Assembly: GCF_900021155.1 (NCBI RefSeq)
Contig: NZ_FCNT01000075.1
Span: forward strand, 45,995-109,994
DNA length: 64,000 bases
Direction of reading: 5' to 3'
Source of the DNA: Alistipes sp. CHKCI003
GTDB lineage: Bacteria > Bacteroidota > Bacteroidia > Bacteroidales > Rikenellaceae
Of the stretch, positions 36,368 through 44,758 are shown piece by piece. Both the position numbers and the translations under genes were made by a program. Under the pieces are notes generated by a model. The model saw only the letters and a program-made list of their open reading frames with translations. It did no database searches and had not been told where the DNA came from. The stretch's first letter is position 1. The number at the start of each line of letters is the position of its first letter.

Positions 36368-36819
36368 AAAAACTCTTTCTGCTCCTGTTCGCCGCAGCGG
36401 CTTTCGCAGCGTGCGACGACGACAAGGACTACGGAACCGCGAACGAAGAGTACTCGGGTACGCTGACCGTAACGCTCCTGAGCGATCCCTCGCAGGTCTA
36501 CACCTTCGACGACAAACGGTTCAGCCTCGTCAGCGCCGACGACGGCACGCTGACGCTCTGGATGCACGAGACGCAGTTCGTGCCCCAGATGCCCGTGCTG
36601 ACGATGGAGGTGCCCGGAATCGCCTACACGCGCATGCCCGAACGGCTGAACCTGAGCGGCGAACGGCTCGTGCCGAAGATGGGCGGCACGCCCTACGAAA
36701 AGTACGTCATCACGAATCTCGCCGGCACGCTGACCGATGCCGAACCGAGCGACCGTCTGACGCTGAGTTTCGAATGTATGGGGTTCCGCGTAGCGTACGC
36801 GGGAACCGAAACCGACTGA
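36364..36819 (+). CDS. Small calycin-like lipoprotein
   Basis: 151 residues; lipobox AAFAAC (C17) followed by DDDKDYG, a strong surface-export signal. The mature part is a short beta-rich domain (YSGTLTVTLLSDPSQVYTFDDKRFSL, then TLTLWMHETQF, ending LTLSFECMGFRVAY in pieces) resembling the calycin-like/lipocalin-fold lipoproteins of Bacteroidales. It overlaps the TonB receptor stop by four bases, so it is probably translated with it and could capture or hand over the receptor's ligand (inference). Confidence 0.75.
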   Translation: MKKLFLLLFAAAAFAACDDDKDYGTANEEYSGTLTVTLLSDPSQVYTFDDKRFSLVSADDGTLTLWMHETQFVPQMPVLTMEVPGIAYTRMPERLNLSGERLVPKMGGTPYEKYVITNLAGTLTDAEPSDRLTLSFECMGFRVAYAGTETD

Positions 36820-36836
36820 CGCAAACCTTTACGACC

Positions 36837-37694
36837 ATGATAAAAGAAGAGTATCTGCCTTACGTAGACAGTCTGATCGAACTCGCCGTTCGGGAGGACA
36901 TCGGCGACGGAGACCACACGTCGCTCGCTTCGATCCCCGCCTCGGAGCGGGGACGGATGCGTCTTTTGTGCAAACAGGAGGGCGTAATCGCCGGCATCGA
37001 GGTCGCCGAGCGCGTGCTGCGGCGGCTCGACCCCGGGGTGAAATTCGACGCGGTGCTCCGCGACGGCGACCGCGTGCGGCCGGGCGACGTGGCCTTCTAC
37101 GTCGAAGGACGGCTGCAATCGCTCCTGCAGGCCGAACGCATCCTGCTCAACATCATGCAGCGCATGAGCGGCGTGGCGACCCAGACGGCCGTCTACGTCG
37201 ACCGGCTCCGCGGACTGCACACCCGCGTGCTCGACACGCGCAAGACCACGCCCGGTATGCGCGTGCTGGACAAGATGGCCGTCAAGATCGGCGGCGGCGA
37301 GAATCACCGCATGGGGCTGTTCGACATGATCCTGCTGAAGGACAACCACATCGACTTCGCCGGAGGCATCGAGAAGGCCATAGCCGGCGTCCGCCGCTAC
37401 CTCGACGAACGGGGCAAACGGCTGCCGATCGAATGCGAGGTGCGCACGCTGGAGGACATCGACCGCGTATTCGCCGCAGGCGGCGTCGACCGCATTATGT
37501 TCGACAACTTCACGCCCGCCCAGACGCGCGAAGCCGTCCGCAAGGTCGCCGGACGCTGCCAGACCGAGTCGAGCGGCGGCATCACGCTCGACAACCTGCG
37601 CGAATATGCCGAATGCGGCGTGGACTTCATCTCGGTCGGAGCTCTGACCCACCAGATCAAGTCGCTCGACATGTCGCTCAAAGCCTGCGAATAG
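36837..37694 (+). CDS. nadC: Nicotinate-nucleotide pyrophosphorylase (carboxylating)
   Basis: 285 residues from MIKEEYLPYVDSLIELAVREDIGDGDHT. It converts quinolinate and PRPP to nicotinate mononucleotide, feeding the pathway finished by nadE at 23991. Conserved blocks: ERILLNIMQRMSGVAT, TRKTTPGMRVLDKMAVKIGGG with the quinolinate-binding Arg/Lys, NHRMGLFDMILLKDNH, IECEVRTLEDID, and SSGGITLDNLREYAECGVDFISVGALTH in pieces. The length is that of the family. It is packed within one base of the next gene. Confidence 0.97.
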   Translation: MIKEEYLPYVDSLIELAVREDIGDGDHTSLASIPASERGRMRLLCKQEGVIAGIEVAERVLRRLDPGVKFDAVLRDGDRVRPGDVAFYVEGRLQSLLQAERILLNIMQRMSGVATQTAVYVDRLRGLHTRVLDTRKTTPGMRVLDKMAVKIGGGENHRMGLFDMILLKDNHIDFAGGIEKAIAGVRRYLDERGKRLPIECEVRTLEDIDRVFAAGGVDRIMFDNFTPAQTREAVRKVAGRCQTESSGGITLDNLREYAECGVDFISVGALTHQIKSLDMSLKACE

Positions 37695-37695
37695 G

Positions 37696-39612
37696 ATGAT
37701 GCCGAAGCCCCAATGCTCCGTCGCGCTTCTGGTGTGGCGCATCGCGCTCGTCTACATCGTGCTCATGCTCTGCCGCGCGGTTTTCTACCTCTACAACGCA
37801 GAGAGCATCGGACCGCTCGCATGGAGCGATCTGGGGACGCTGCTGGCCGGAGCCCTCAAGTTCGACACCGTATCGGCGGTCTATGCCGACGGGGCGTTCG
37901 TCCTGCTGTCGCTCCTGCCGCTGCACGCACGCGAGAAGCGCTGGTATCAGCGGATCCAATTCGGGTACTACGTCGTCGTGAACGCCGTGCTGGTCGTGGC
38001 GCTCAACCTCGCGGACGCGATCTACTTCCGCTACACGCAGAAACGCATCACGGCCGACGAGATCTTCTTCGCCGACAATTCGAACTCGGCCCGTCTCATC
38101 GGCAAGTTCATGCTCGAAAACTGGTGGATGGTGCTGCTCGCGGGGGCTTTCACGGCACTGCTCGCCGCGGGCTACCGACGACGCACTCCCGTCTGGTCGC
38201 CGCTGAAAGGCCGGGTCTACTACGCGGCGAACACCGTCATCCTCCTCGCGGCGGCGGGTCTCTGCATCGCGGGCGCCCGCGGCGGCACGACCCGCATGAC
38301 CCGCCCGATCACCCTCTCGAACGCGGCGCTCTACACTCCGGACAACACGAAGGCCAACCTCATCCTGAGCAATCCGTTCTGCCTGCTGCGAACGATCGGC
38401 AGCAGCGGCGGCGCCAAGACCGTGCGCTACTTCTCCGACGAGGAGGCCGATCGGCTCTTCACGCCCGTCCACCGGCCCGCGGAATCGGCCCGGGCGCCTC
38501 TCGCGGGGCGCAATGTCGTGGTCTTCATCATGGAGAGCATGTCGGCCGACCACTCGGGCTATCTGATGCCCGAGCTCTATGCGGACAAGCCGATCGGGAG
38601 CTTCACCCCCTTTCTCGATTCGCTCATGCGCGAGGGCTACTGCTTCCGGCAGATGTATGCCAACGGCACGCGCTCCATACAGGCCATGCCCTCGGTACTG
38701 GGAAGCATCCCCTCGTTCAAGACCCCCTTCGTGCTGATGCCGCAGTCGCTCGGCCCAAGCCGCCAGCTCCCGGCCATCCTCCGCGACATGGGCTACGCGA
38801 CGGCCTTCTTCTGCGGCTCCGAGCGGGGTTCGATGGGTTTCGGAGCCTATGCCCGCTCGGCAGGCATCGACCTTCTTTTCAGCCGCGAGGATTACGAGCG
38901 GCGGCACGGCAAGGGCGATTTCGACGGCTATTGGGGCATCTGGGACGAACCCTTCCTGCAATACGCGGGCGAGGAGTTCGGCGCACTGCCCGAACCGTTC
39001 TTCGCGGCGCTCTTCACCATCAGCTCGCACCACCCGTTCTACGTGCCGAAGGAGTGCGCCGGTTCGCTGCCCGAGGGCTACACCAAGATCCACAAGAGCG
39101 TGGCTTACGACGACCGGGCCTTCCGCCGCTTCTTCGAGCGCTACCGCACCGAGGAGTGGTTCCGACGCACGCTCTTCGTCTTCGTGGCGGACCATGTCTC
39201 GTCGGAAAAGTTCGCCCCCGAAAGCCGCTCCTATCCGGGCAACTACCGCATCATCGGCTTCCTCTACACGCCCGACGGCGCCCTGCGCGGCCAGACGGAC
39301 GAAGTGGTGCAGCAGCTCGACCTCATGCCCACGGTACTGGGTCTCGTAGGCGGGGGGGGGACCGGACCCTACTTCGCCTTCGGGCGCGATCTGTTCAACG
39401 AACCCGAGCGACCGGCGTGGAGCGTCTCCTACGACGATCGGTTCCACGCGCTTACGCACGACCGGATCGTCCGCTTCGACGAACACGAGGCCGCGACCGT
39501 CGACCGTGAGGATGGCACGGCGGTTGCAGCCGATTCGCTCGAAGAGCGTTTCAAGGCCCTCATACAACAGTATTACAAGCACATAGGACAGAAAAACTAT
39601 ACCGTTCAATGA
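37696..39612 (+). CDS. LTA-synthase-family membrane sulfatase/phosphotransferase
   Basis: 638 residues. Five N-terminal membrane helices (within residues ~8-195) anchor an extracytoplasmic alkaline-phosphatase-fold domain. Metal and catalytic sites: VVVFIMESMSADHSG (metal-binding Glu), YANGTRSIQAMPSVLG with nucleophile T325, FFCGSERGSMGF, and VFVADHVS. In Gram-negative Bacteroidetes these enzymes likely transfer or remove phospho-head-groups on envelope glycans or lipids; true lipoteichoic acid is absent. Codons 553-555 form a G9 tract (39352-39360) near the end of the domain. It overlaps the next gene by ATGA. Confidence 0.9.
   Translation: MMPKPQCSVALLVWRIALVYIVLMLCRAVFYLYNAESIGPLAWSDLGTLLAGALKFDTVSAVYADGAFVLLSLLPLHAREKRWYQRIQFGYYVVVNAVLVVALNLADAIYFRYTQKRITADEIFFADNSNSARLIGKFMLENWWMVLLAGAFTALLAAGYRRRTPVWSPLKGRVYYAANTVILLAAAGLCIAGARGGTTRMTRPITLSNAALYTPDNTKANLILSNPFCLLRTIGSSGGAKTVRYFSDEEADRLFTPVHRPAESARAPLAGRNVVVFIMESMSADHSGYLMPELYADKPIGSFTPFLDSLMREGYCFRQMYANGTRSIQAMPSVLGSIPSFKTPFVLMPQSLGPSRQLPAILRDMGYATAFFCGSERGSMGFGAYARSAGIDLLFSREDYERRHGKGDFDGYWGIWDEPFLQYAGEEFGALPEPFFAALFTISSHHPFYVPKECAGSLPEGYTKIHKSVAYDDRAFRRFFERYRTEEWFRRTLFVFVADHVSSEKFAPESRSYPGNYRIIGFLYTPDGALRGQTDEVVQQLDLMPTVLGLVGGGGTGPYFAFGRDLFNEPERPAWSVSYDDRFHALTHDRIVRFDEHEAATVDREDGTAVAADSLEERFKALIQQYYKHIGQKNYTVQ
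39352..39360 (+). repeat. Poly-G tract (G9) inside the LTA-synthase-like gene
   Basis: Nine consecutive G giving three Gly codons at residues 553-555, about 85 residues from the C-terminus. A slip would remove the last part of the catalytic domain. Confidence 0.95.
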
Positions 39613-41033
39613 TCGAATTCAAACCTATCCGACTGGAAGACAAGCCTGTAATCGAACGCTACACGATGCCGTCGGACATCTGCAACTGCGACCTCGCATT
39701 CGCCAACATGTTCTGCTGGCAGTTCATGTATCACAGCGCATGGGCCGAGATCGGAGGGTTTCTGGTGATCCGTTTCCACATCGGCGGCAGCGAAAAGATC
39801 GGGTACATGCAGCCTGTCGGCGAGGGGGATTTCGCACCGATCATCCCGGTCCTGCGCGAGGACGCCCATGCCCACGGACAGCGGCTCCGCATCATCGGCC
39901 TCACGGACCGGGGACGCGACATGATCCGGCGGGCACACATCGGGCAATTCGCGTTCGCCTCGGACCGCGCGATGGAGGACTACATCTACAACGCCGACGA
40001 CCTGCGCAACCTGCCCGGGCGCCGTTATCAGCCCAAACGCAACCACATCAACCGTTTCACGGCCGAATATCCCGACTACCGCTACGAAACGCTCACGCCC
40101 GAACGTTTCGACGAGTGCATGCAGCTCGAACGCCAGTGGCGCAGCGAACGTGAAGGGCACGCCTCGGAGCTCTGTGCCGAGCAGCGGGCCATGCAGCGGG
40201 CATTCGCCTCATTCGAAGCGCTGGGACTCGTCGGAGGCTGCATCTACGCCGGCGGCAAACTCGCAGCCTTCACCTACGGATCGGCCGTCAACGACCGCAC
40301 GTTCGACACCCATGTCGAGAAGGCCGACACCCGCTACGACGGCGCTTTCACGATCATCAACCAACTCTTCGCACAACATTTGCCCAAGCGGTTCACGCTC
40401 ATCAACCGCGAGGAGGACCTCGGCATCGAAGGACTCCGGCGCGCGAAGCTCTCCTACCACCCCGCGATGACCCTGCGCAAGTTCACGGCCATACACCTCC
40501 ATCCTGACGAAATCGCCGTCAAAGCGCTCTGGCAGGAGGCATTCGGCGACGGCGACGACTTCGTCGACCCGTTCCTCGTGCGCTATTACAGCCGCCGACG
40601 GATGCTCGCCGCCGAACGCGGAGGGACGCTCGCATCGATGCTCCACCTCCTGCCGTTCGCAAGCGAACTGGGGCGCACGACCTATGTCTTCGGTGTGGCG
40701 ACGGCCGCCGCTTTCCGCGGTCGGGGACTGGCGACGGAGCTGCTGCGCCGGGCCGAGACGCTCTGTCGCGAACGGGGCGACGACGCGCTCGTGCTGATCC
40801 CCGACGGCGAAGGACTGCGCGAATTCTACGCCCGGCTCGGATACGAGGGCGATCTGCCCGTGGAATTTTCCGCACCCGACGGATTCGACTTCGGCACCGG
40901 CGAGTCGCTCCGCGACCGCGCCATGATTCTCCCCCTTCGCAGGGAGCGCGCAGTGTCGGAGCGGGTGCTGCATCTGACTTGGAACGAAACGGCCGCACAG
41001 GCGACGGAACCGGCCGCCACGGCGACCGCCTGA
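39609..41033 (+). CDS. DUF2156 - GNAT fusion acyl/aminoacyltransferase
   Basis: 474 residues in two parts. Residues ~1-295 match the DUF2156/phosphatidylglycerol lysyltransferase C-terminal-like domain (CDLAFANMFCWQF, RRYQPKRNHINRF, FTIINQLFAQHLP, LINREEDLGIEGLRRAKLSYHP). Residues ~300-440 form a GNAT domain with motif A VATAAAFRGRGLATELL and a YARLGYE motif. In Bacteroides these are usually neighbouring separate genes, so this is a fusion (from memory). Both halves have the twin-GNAT fold; substrates are unknown. It overlaps the LTA-synthase-like gene by ATGA and ends a nine-kb co-directional run. Confidence 0.85.
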   Translation: MIEFKPIRLEDKPVIERYTMPSDICNCDLAFANMFCWQFMYHSAWAEIGGFLVIRFHIGGSEKIGYMQPVGEGDFAPIIPVLREDAHAHGQRLRIIGLTDRGRDMIRRAHIGQFAFASDRAMEDYIYNADDLRNLPGRRYQPKRNHINRFTAEYPDYRYETLTPERFDECMQLERQWRSEREGHASELCAEQRAMQRAFASFEALGLVGGCIYAGGKLAAFTYGSAVNDRTFDTHVEKADTRYDGAFTIINQLFAQHLPKRFTLINREEDLGIEGLRRAKLSYHPAMTLRKFTAIHLHPDEIAVKALWQEAFGDGDDFVDPFLVRYYSRRRMLAAERGGTLASMLHLLPFASELGRTTYVFGVATAAAFRGRGLATELLRRAETLCRERGDDALVLIPDGEGLREFYARLGYEGDLPVEFSAPDGFDFGTGESLRDRAMILPLRRERAVSERVLHLTWNETAAQATEPAATATA

Positions 41034-41258
41034 GCGCTCCGCCGCCCCGTACAGGCAGGCGGCTCCGAAATCGCCGCCCACTCGCCGCACCGCATTCCAC
41101 CCGACCGACCGCGGAACGGTCCGCCCCGCACGGCAGTTCGCCGAAGCTGCGAGCCGCTCCCGGACAGTCGCCCGCGATCGGATGCGCCCCGAATCCGGTC
41201 GGCCGCCTCCGGCATCGGACGCCCTCGGAATCACCCGGGACGCCCGCCCGCACAAGAC

Positions 41259-41289
41259 ACGGGGCGGTGGTTGCGCACCACCGCCCCGT
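41259..41289. terminator. Bidirectional terminator between convergent genes
   Basis: A 13-bp perfect stem ACGGGGCGGTGGT / ACCACCGCCCCGT with loop TGCGC separates the fusion gene (ends 41033) and the small minus-strand gene (ends 41311). Confidence 0.8.
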
Positions 41290-41310
41290 TGTCCGGAATG
41301 CAGCCCCGGC

Positions 41311-41505
41311 CTACTTTTTCGTATACTGGTTGTGGCCTTCCGGATTGTTGACATGCCCCGTGCGGGACGAACTGCGGTTCGTCGTCGTGTTGCTGCGCGT
41401 CGAAGCGGTGCCGCGCGTCGAAGCGGACGAACGGGACATCTTCTCGTCGTTCTTGTTCTGACCGCTCTGCGAGCGGCTCGAAGTCTTGTTGTCGGACTCT
41501 TTCAT
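41311..41505 (-). CDS. Small hydrophilic, disordered protein
   Basis: 64 residues rich in Ser, Thr, Asn, Arg and Lys, ending NNPEGHNQYTKK. No signal, no hydrophobic core. The ending recalls the small stress-related proteins of Bacteroidetes that end in a Gly/Asn-Pro-rich tail. It is supported as a gene by its own terminator (41259-41289), an ATG with an A+T-rich upstream region, and composition unlike the shadows around it. It is one of two such proteins flanking the amylase-catalase pair. Function unknown; a desiccation or oxidative stress role is a guess. Confidence 0.65.
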   Translation of the reverse strand: MKESDNKTSSRSQSGQNKNDEKMSRSSASTRGTASTRSNTTTNRSSSRTGHVNNPEGHNQYTKK

Positions 41506-41663
41506 AACACCAAAATTTTTTAGTTAAACATAAGCGGCAAGCCCTGCCCTGCTGCATGCCGTTTCCAGCGGATGCGCACAGCGGACGGACCGTTCGGAAA
41601 ACACGAATGCAAAACATATACCACAACCGCGTCCGAATGCGGTCGCGGGTTCCCGGCCGCGCG

Positions 41664-43106
41664 CTATTTTTTCACCCACACGGCCAACTTGCCGCCGCGG
41701 ACCTTGAACAGCGCCTTCCCCCCGTCGCCGATCGTTACCTCCTCGTCGAAACTGCCCGTGATCTCGCGCCATGTTTCACGGCTGTGCGCTTCACCCACGG
41801 ACATCTCCTTCTCGCCGTCGTCGCCGTTCGAAATCAACAGCGCCAGTCCCGAGTCCGGATGCCGCTCGTCGCCCGTGCGGGTAAAACCGACCGTATCGGG
41901 ATGATCGAAGTAATCGTTCTGCTCGCCGTAGGCGCGCGTACGGCGCGCTTCGAGCAGGATGTCGAGAACCGTGCGATGAGGCGAAGGCTCGACTCCGACA
42001 CCGTAATAATCCCCGTAAAACAGACACGGATACCCCTCCTTCATCAGCAGAATCAGCCCGTAGGCCAGCGGTTTGAACCACGATTCGACCTGCGATTCGA
42101 GCGAGCTGCCCCGCTGCGAATCGTGATTGTCCACGAAAGTTACGGCGAACGTGGGATACTTGCTTACGAGCGTATCGTCCAGCAAGTTTCGCAGATCGAA
42201 ATCGCGGCCCTGCTGCGAGGCTTGGAACAATTTGTAGTGCAGCGGCGCATCGAACAGGTCGATCGTGCGGTCCACCGCATCGAGATAGGTCTCAAGATCG
42301 TTGAAATCACCGCTCCAGTACTCGCCCACGGCGTAGAACTCTCCGCCCCGCGCTTCGCGCAGGGTGCGCATGAAATCGGCGATAAACCGCCGTTCGATGT
42401 GCTTGAGGGCATCGAGACGCATGCCGTCGGCATCGAGCGAACGAGCGAACCACACGCCCCAGCGCTTCATCTCGGCCTGCACCTCGGGATGATCGAAATC
42501 GACGTCGTTGAAAATCAGGAAATCGTAGTTGCCGTTTTCGCCGTCGACGCCTTCGCTCCACTTCTTACCCTCGCCCTGAATGAGATAGATGGCCCGTTTG
42601 CCGGGTTCGTACACCTGATCCGTGCCGGAGAAATGGTACCAGTGCCATTTGAAATCGGAATACTTGTCCCCGCGGCCGGGAAAGGTGTATCCGGTCCATC
42701 CTTCGACCTCGACCGGCTGGCCGACGACATGCCCGCGGTCGGCGGGATCGACTTCGCAAGCCTTGAATTTCTCGGTAAAATCGGCACCGGTTTTCTGATT
42801 CATCACGGTGTCGAGGTAAACCGATATTTCATTTGCGTGCAGCGAGGCGACGGCCTCTTCCAGTTCGCCCCGTGTGCCGTACTTGGTGCGCACGGTTCCC
42901 TTCTGATCGAACTCCCCGAGATCGTAGAGGTCGTAGACGGCATAGCCTTCATCCTGCTGTTCGTCGGCTTTGTAGGCCGGCGGAATCCAGACCGAGGTTA
43001 TGCCTATTTCATGCAAATGCTTCGCATCCTCTTTCAGGCGGCTCCACAACGTGCCGTCATTGGGCAGATTCCATTCGAAATACTGCATCATCACTCCGTT
43101 TTTCAT
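41664..43106 (-). CDS. Cytoplasmic alpha-amylase (GH13)
   Basis: 480 residues without a signal peptide, so intracellular. It matches the GH13_5-type alpha-amylases (MMQYFEWNLPNDG start). Catalytic residues: nucleophile D232 in DGMRLDALKH, acid/base E262 in AVGEYW and stabiliser D329 in VDNHDS; VYLDTVMNQKTGADF carries conserved region I with Asn in the calcium site area. A small C-terminal beta domain ends in KLAVWVKK. It would hydrolyse internal alpha-1,4 links of glycogen or maltodextrins. It lies on the same strand as the manganese catalase but is separated by 452 bases with two inverted dispersed repeats. Confidence 0.95.
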   Translation of the reverse strand: MKNGVMMQYFEWNLPNDGTLWSRLKEDAKHLHEIGITSVWIPPAYKADEQQDEGYAVYDLYDLGEFDQKGTVRTKYGTRGELEEAVASLHANEISVYLDTVMNQKTGADFTEKFKACEVDPADRGHVVGQPVEVEGWTGYTFPGRGDKYSDFKWHWYHFSGTDQVYEPGKRAIYLIQGEGKKWSEGVDGENGNYDFLIFNDVDFDHPEVQAEMKRWGVWFARSLDADGMRLDALKHIERRFIADFMRTLREARGGEFYAVGEYWSGDFNDLETYLDAVDRTIDLFDAPLHYKLFQASQQGRDFDLRNLLDDTLVSKYPTFAVTFVDNHDSQRGSSLESQVESWFKPLAYGLILLMKEGYPCLFYGDYYGVGVEPSPHRTVLDILLEARRTRAYGEQNDYFDHPDTVGFTRTGDERHPDSGLALLISNGDDGEKEMSVGEAHSRETWREITGSFDEEVTIGDGGKALFKVRGGKLAVWVKK

Positions 43107-43138
43107 ATGGCAAGCAATTAAACGTCGAATTCATTCAT

Positions 43139-43195
43139 CCGTTTCCCGCCTCGGCAGAACCCGGATCAAGTCCGGTTCCGCACCCGGTTCCCCGC
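43139..43195 (-). repeat. Dispersed inverted-end repeat, copy B
   Basis: Begins CCGTTTCCCGCCTCGGCAG and AACCCGGA like copies E and D; its right end is diverged and lacks a clear GAAACGG. Confidence 0.65.
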
Positions 43196-43470
43196 CCCTC
43201 GACCCCGTGCAGACGCGGCCCGCCGCCTACCGGCTCATCGAATTCATGCCGGTTCCGCACACGACCTTCCCTGCACCGCCCCGGCCGGGGCTCCTGCCAG
43301 CGTCGGCACGCGACTGCCCGGACACGCACCCCACAGCAAAACGCATGCAAACCGGAGCTTTGCGACCGAAACTGCGACAGTTCGCTGTCGATTCCGGGGA
43401 AGAGAAGGGATGCATCGCACCAAAAAAGAGCGCCCGCGGTTGCGATCGCAGGCGCTGCATTTCGAATGGA

Positions 43471-43533
43471 CCGTTGCACCGAGCCCGTTGCAAAGCCGAA
43501 CCGATGTTCGGGTTCCGCCGAGGCGGGAAACGG
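43471..43533 (+). repeat. Dispersed inverted-end repeat, copy C
   Basis: 63 bases from CCGTTGC to GGGAAACGG with GTTCGGGTTCCGCCGAGGC inside, the reverse orientation of copy B. Confidence 0.75.
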
Positions 43534-43558
43534 ACGCAATAAATTCATACCGACGGAA

Positions 43559-44530
43559 TCAGCACTCCTGTTCGACAGGCTTGCGCTTTTCCGCTTTTCT
43601 CTCTTCTCCGTAACTGCTCCACTGCAAATTCTTTTCGGGCGTCGCCTTGCGGATTTCGCCGCTGCGCTCCTTGCCGAGTTTTTTGTCGGCACTGCGTACG
43701 GAAGCCTCCGTGCGGTCGGTACCCGAAGGTTTCAAGTCGGTGAGGCCGTCAGTCCGGCGCACCTGCGCAAGCGGGTCCTCCACATACTGCCACTCTTCGC
43801 CGAAGCCCGTGCTGGTCCCCTCGTTCCACGGTCCGCGGGCATCCCCGCCCATCGAATGATTGGAGTAGAGGTTGCTGTAACGGGGATCGCTCTGCAACAC
43901 CCCGGGCGGGAAATTGGGCTGAATGGTATCCAGCGCAGCTTCGAACTGCTGGAAGTGTGCCACCTCGCGCGTCATGAGAAAATTGAGCGTGGCGAGCACA
44001 TCCTTGTCGTCCGTGAACTGCATGAGGTATTCGTACACGATCTTGGCACGCGACTCGGCAGCTATATCCGAACGAAGATCCACCGTCAGATCGCTGTTCG
44101 CATTGACGTAGGAACCCTGCCACGGCACTCCGTTGCTGTCGGTGAGACGGGGCCCGCCGCCCGTAAGCACGCCGAACTGCGGATTCACCGAAAAGGCCGA
44201 ATGGATGAAGTCGTCCTTGGATATGCCCTCGCCGAAGACTTCGCTCTTTTCGGCAGCGTCCTTCAGGTCGCCGTTGACGCCCGCAAGAAGCATCTGTATG
44301 GTCGCGCCTACGATTTCCAGATGCCCCAGCTCCTCGGTGGCGATATCCATCAGCATATCGTATTTGTCGGGATAGGGATTATGACAGGCGAAAGCCTGCA
44401 CGAAATACTGCATCGCAGCCTTGAGTTCGCCGTTGCCGCCTCCGAATTGTTCGAGCAGAAGGCGTGCGAACCGCGGATCGGGTTTGGAAACCCGTGCATT
44501 GAACTGAAGTTCTTTGGAATGAAAAAACAT
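43559..44530 (-). CDS. Manganese catalase
   Basis: 323 residues from MFFHSKELQF; an earlier in-frame ATG at 44668 adds 46 residues without family support. A ferritin-like four-helix domain holds the di-manganese ligands at the expected places: E35 (GNGELKAAMQY), E67 and H70 (ATEELGHLE), E159 (AAESRAK) and H192 (REVAHFQQ). It disproportionates hydrogen peroxide in the cytoplasm without heme. The last ~80 residues are a hydrophilic Lys/Glu/Ser-rich tail. Flanked by two small disordered proteins, which suggests a stress-response group (inference). Confidence 0.95.
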   Translation of the reverse strand: MFFHSKELQFNARVSKPDPRFARLLLEQFGGGNGELKAAMQYFVQAFACHNPYPDKYDMLMDIATEELGHLEIVGATIQMLLAGVNGDLKDAAEKSEVFGEGISKDDFIHSAFSVNPQFGVLTGGGPRLTDSNGVPWQGSYVNANSDLTVDLRSDIAAESRAKIVYEYLMQFTDDKDVLATLNFLMTREVAHFQQFEAALDTIQPNFPPGVLQSDPRYSNLYSNHSMGGDARGPWNEGTSTGFGEEWQYVEDPLAQVRRTDGLTDLKPSGTDRTEASVRSADKKLGKERSGEIRKATPEKNLQWSSYGEERKAEKRKPVEQEC

Positions 44531-44711
44531 ATGCCTGAAATTTGAAATAACATAAAATTCCGTACGGTCCGGGGCCGCTGGGCACGGAAGCGCACCCCCT
44601 CCGGACGACTGCAACATATGCCGTTCGAAGCGAAGAACCTGTCGAATCGTCTCCCCCGGACCTTTCATTCGGTTCGCCGAACGACCGCAGCTTGCCTGCG
44701 GCGGCGAACGA

Positions 44712-44743
44712 CGTGAAACGGCCCGCCGGCGGGCCGTTTCACG
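44712..44743 (-). terminator. 32-base perfect palindrome after the hydrophilic gene
   Basis: Two 16-base arms (CGTGAAACGGCCCGCC and its complement) with no spacer, 16 bases past the stop of the gene at 44759. Likely terminator, possibly in both directions. Confidence 0.75.
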
Positions 44744-44758
44744 ATCGGGTGTCGGATT

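Larger units (their letters stand above)
43107..43558. other. Gene-free spacer bounded by two inverted dispersed repeats
   Basis: 452 bases between amylase start and catalase stop. Copy B (43139-43195) and copy C (43471-43533) of the repeat family sit near its ends in opposite orientation. Between them is G+C-rich sequence with a TGCGATCGCA palindrome (43440-43449 region) inside a GCGCC/GGCGC stem that may end the catalase transcript. No gene is visible. Confidence 0.65.
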
